From the NCBI GenBank assembly GCA_900199505.1, contig FZQV01000018.1:1-51112 (forward strand): DNA of 51,112 bases, in the 5' to 3' direction. The DNA comes from Ruaniaceae bacterium KH17. GTDB lineage: Bacteria; Actinomycetota; Actinomycetes; Actinomycetales; Actinomycetaceae. Positions 50,001 through 51,112 of the stretch are shown here, one piece after another. A program made the position numbers and the translations under genes. Numbering within the stretch: the first letter of the stretch is position 1; each line of letters opens with the position of its first letter. The notes under the pieces were generated by a model that had not been told where the DNA came from, did no database searches, and saw only the letters and a program-made list of their open reading frames with translations.

Positions 50001-51112
50001 ACGATTCGAAGTCGCTAGTGGCTGGCCAGCCGTTGCCGATCAACTTCACGATCTCGAATGATGGTGATGAGGATCTGGTGGACATCAAGGTCAGCGATGA
50101 GTTGACCGGGGGCGTGGGTTCGATTGAGGGTCTCGTGTGCGCCTTCCCGGATGGTTCTGAAGGCACCGAGTGGGCCGGCCCATTCGAGGTTGCCACGCAG
50201 TTCTCGTGCACCGGCACCTTGCCCGCGCTTGCGAATGGTGACACTCACGCGGATCTCTCGAAGGTCACGGCTATCGGCATCGACTCACGCATTGACGTGG
50301 ATGACGAGGACCCGTGGAGTGGCCATGTGAAGGTTCCCGGCATCGACATCGAGAAGTGGACTGATGAGGGCGAGGCGCCTGAGTATGACGACTCCGGCGC
50401 TCTGCTGAACGACGGCTACGCGGGCGACTTCGACTCCGGCAAGGGCAGGCTGCTCGTCACGGATGAGTCACAGACGATCAACTTCACGATCTCGAACGAC
50501 GGTACCGAGGCGCTCACGGACGTCGTGGTGAGCGATGCGCTGACCGGCGGTGAGGGTGCAATCGAGGATCTGCTCTGTGTGTTCCCGGATGATTCCGAGG
50601 GCACCGAGTGGGATGGTCCGTTTGAGGTTGGCACGCAGTTCTCCTGCACCGGCGTGTTGCCCGGTCTCCCGAGCGGTGTGAGTCACGTGAACACGGCCAC
50701 CGTGACCGGCGTCGGCATCGAGTCGGGCACTCCTGTGGATGACGAGGATGACTGGAACGGATACGTTCCGGATCCGAGTATCGACATCGAGAAGTGGAAC
50801 GATGAGGGCGAAGAGCCCGAGTACGACGATTCCGGGAAGCTGCTGAACGACGGCTTCGCTGGGGACTTCGACGACGATTCGAAGGCGCTGGTTGCCGAGC
50901 AGCCGTTGCCGATCAACTTCACGATCTCGAATGATGGTGATGAGGATCTGGTGGACGTCGTGGTGAGCGATGAGCTGACCGACGGCGAGGGTGCGATTGA
51001 GGGTCTCGTCTGCACCTTCCCGGATGGTTCCGAAGGCACCGAGTGGGCCGGTCCGTTCACGGTCGGTACGCAGTTCGACTGCACGGGGACCCTTCCCGCG
51101 CTCCCGAACGGC
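47069..51112 (+). CDS. Large repetitive surface adhesin, incomplete at window end
   Basis: The frame is open from 47069 to the last base (1,348 codons, no stop). A signal peptide (RWRRGLAGLGTVSLAAASMV then GLGTAAAAA) is followed by about 600 residues of adhesive-type beta domains, with recurring TDALSG/TDTLTG and YVISYTTCT-like segments resembling the N-terminal adhesin folds of LPXTG proteins. Next come a prealbumin-like domain (SVSISKKLTDDSVSVPDGTA) and at least four tandem DUF11/DUF7507-like repeats beginning SIDIEKW. A cell-wall sorting signal is expected beyond the window. The start is uncertain: TTG 47069 is in frame but poorly spaced from GAAGGA, whereas the well-placed GTG 47062 is in another frame. 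Confidence 0.85.
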   Translation, partial: MVIGGLPRASGRNRHGEATRAHTPGHNRWRRGLAGLGTVSLAAASMVGLGTAAAAAPEDIELTVSPIENLSKPGTNVVLGDTLLISGTWDATNADPQPGDQYTITLPDELDLDYAIGHTFKKSGEASDGGTYDWSECVVTSAKDLTCTLLDAVADFPEDVKGTFEFEVEAVKTTDSKTVEFDLNGTKDDVDLPGPDGGITDGIEIPGEWSKSFGGFTNHDRNEMSWRIEVPGAALQASGQNPVTITDAISGRHGLCSLDADQFSVTTARGGDTAAPQGDVNFTVTDAQSFTIKLSAPFAADRTYVISYTTCTDSDGLDPTGTEYLNTADISIDGLAGDGIGRGVQDWAPPAVSKAGSNLSRESNNDSVYRWEVRASGATVAGKNALTVTDTLTGAHELFTNTAGEYELRNLAVFEYRGPGNATNITNQLTLKPSDLSAEAFTLDLAFTDPARTFNGDHPYWYIIRYETTSTYEGLPPGGTELSNSATVEGGASNTAKVTVPKRANFKSGSLNTGTREIAGETFLPYTTLDWYVEIPGEKLNPYEGATHTGQITLTDVLSGPHGACEIDGKSLNERLNLVAVARDQVGSERNDLSVTATAAISDDGALIITLAEPDNGWDREYRYSVSYTTCTTSGGMDQAGTTYGNSIEGTGIEDSSTVTQERRGGGTGSGGASRGSVSISKKLTDDSVSVPDGTAFTVLVEEYAPGTYPDGDAYESYRLQVPLNGAPVNGQNARGNGWIFVLSEPEFPQIDGVTAFVPVFSAADGVVPIEEGAKAEVSIAPRANAQVTLTNKAVAPSIDIEKWNDEGEEPEYDASGKLLNDGYAGDFDDDSKALVAEQPLPINFTISNDGNEALNDVKVSDELTDGSGEIKDLVCTFPDDTAGTEWDGPFEVGTQFSCTGTLPALQAGETHANTATVVGVGIESGADVEDEDDWNGYVPDPSIDIEKWNVETEGVAPEYDPETGALLNDGYAGDFDDDSKSLVAGQPLPINFTISNDGDEDLVDIKVSDELTGGVGSIEGLVCAFPDGSEGTEWAGPFEVATQFSCTGTLPALANGDTHADLSKVTAIGIDSRIDVDDEDPWSGHVKVPGIDIEKWTDEGEAPEYDDSGALLNDGYAGDFDSGKGRLLVTDESQTINFTISNDGTEALTDVVVSDALTGGEGAIEDLLCVFPDDSEGTEWDGPFEVGTQFSCTGVLPGLPSGVSHVNTATVTGVGIESGTPVDDEDDWNGYVPDPSIDIEKWNDEGEEPEYDDSGKLLNDGFAGDFDDDSKALVAEQPLPINFTISNDGDEDLVDVVVSDELTDGEGAIEGLVCTFPDGSEGTEWAGPFTVGTQFDCTGTLPALPNG
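47078..47083 (+). repeat. Run of six G near the adhesin start
   Basis: Homopolymer within the first codons. Loss of one G would join GTG 47062 to the adhesin frame. Confidence 0.5.
49460..51112 (+). repeat. Tandem repeats of about 440 bp in the adhesin
   Basis: Units begin at SIDIEKW or GIDIEKW codons at 49460, 49895, 50339 and 50777, giving lengths of 435, 444 and 438 bases, with the fourth cut by the window end. Each encodes LLNDGYAGDFD, INFTISNDG, a VSDELT and a FSCTGTLPAL segment. Units 1 and 4 share long identical stretches. Confidence 0.9.

Noticed and set aside
49460-51112. Repeats as a non-coding array
   Set aside because: All unit lengths are multiples of three and the frame is open throughout; they are protein repeats.
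1-51112. Defence island, prophage or autonomous transposon
   Set aside because: No transposase, integrase, Cas, restriction or toxin-antitoxin gene could be recognised on either strand; only relics and small repeats are present.

Overview
The window is high-GC DNA with dense, mostly short-spaced genes, many ATGA/GTGA stop-start overlaps and several GTG starts. Together with DivIVA-domain, DUF4235, TIGR03085, group II truncated haemoglobin and CtaG/CopD-fusion genes, this points to an actinobacterium (Actinomycetota). A host-associated member of or near the Actinomycetaceae is a reasonable guess, because there is a remnant of a mucin/milk-glycan phosphorylase and a large repetitive surface adhesin. 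The genus cannot be fixed from sequence alone.

Layout. 1-2.4 kb: queuine salvage pair (tgt, divergent precursor transporter) among short palindromic repeats. 2.4-8 kb: cell-wall amidase, a membrane-anchored DUF6636-like protein, an LmeA-like lipid-binding protein and a CopD/CtaG fusion. 8.2-13.5 kb: a tightly overlapping MoxR-DUF58-VWA-VWA (Bat-like) operon. 13.5-15.75 kb: a ROK regulator followed by a deletion scar joining the start of a galacto/lacto-N-biose phosphorylase to the tail of a sugar ABC permease. 15.9-20.8 kb: TetR regulator, Q/P-rich membrane protein, Nudix hydrolase, a repeat-rich 0.6 kb gap, tRNA-Gly(CCC), and small conserved genes. 21-27.4 kb: complete Mrp Na+/H+ antiporter operon (A/B fused, C, D, E, F, G). 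27.4-31 kb: a cluster of membrane proteins of unknown function. 31.1-36 kb: a GNAT protein, then a TPP riboswitch controlling thiBPQ. 36-39.8 kb: glycine-betaine ABC transporter proVWX with a structured leader, followed by the wreck of a BCCT betaine carrier. 39.8-45 kb: DivIVA-like protein, two acetyltransferases, a GalT/HIT-like DUF4921 protein, an MFS exporter, a palindromic MITE-like element and glbO. 45.1-51.1 kb: a LuxR regulator divergent from a giant repeat-containing adhesin that runs off the window.

Physiologically the genes fit an organism that imports vitamins and precursors (thiamine, queuine), handles salt and pH stress (Mrp, ProVWX) and attaches to surfaces, and that is losing some older carbohydrate and osmolyte uptake genes by internal deletion.

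The most striking global signal is transcriptional. At twelve starts a TANNNT -10 hexamer lies exactly 6 or 7 bases before the ATG/GTG, with no Shine-Dalgarno sequence. This is the arrangement of leaderless mRNAs and it fixes several start codons. The most striking single locus is the adhesin 5' end: the best start with a ribosome-binding site is in a different frame from the signal peptide, and a run of six G lies between them, so phase variation by slippage is possible.
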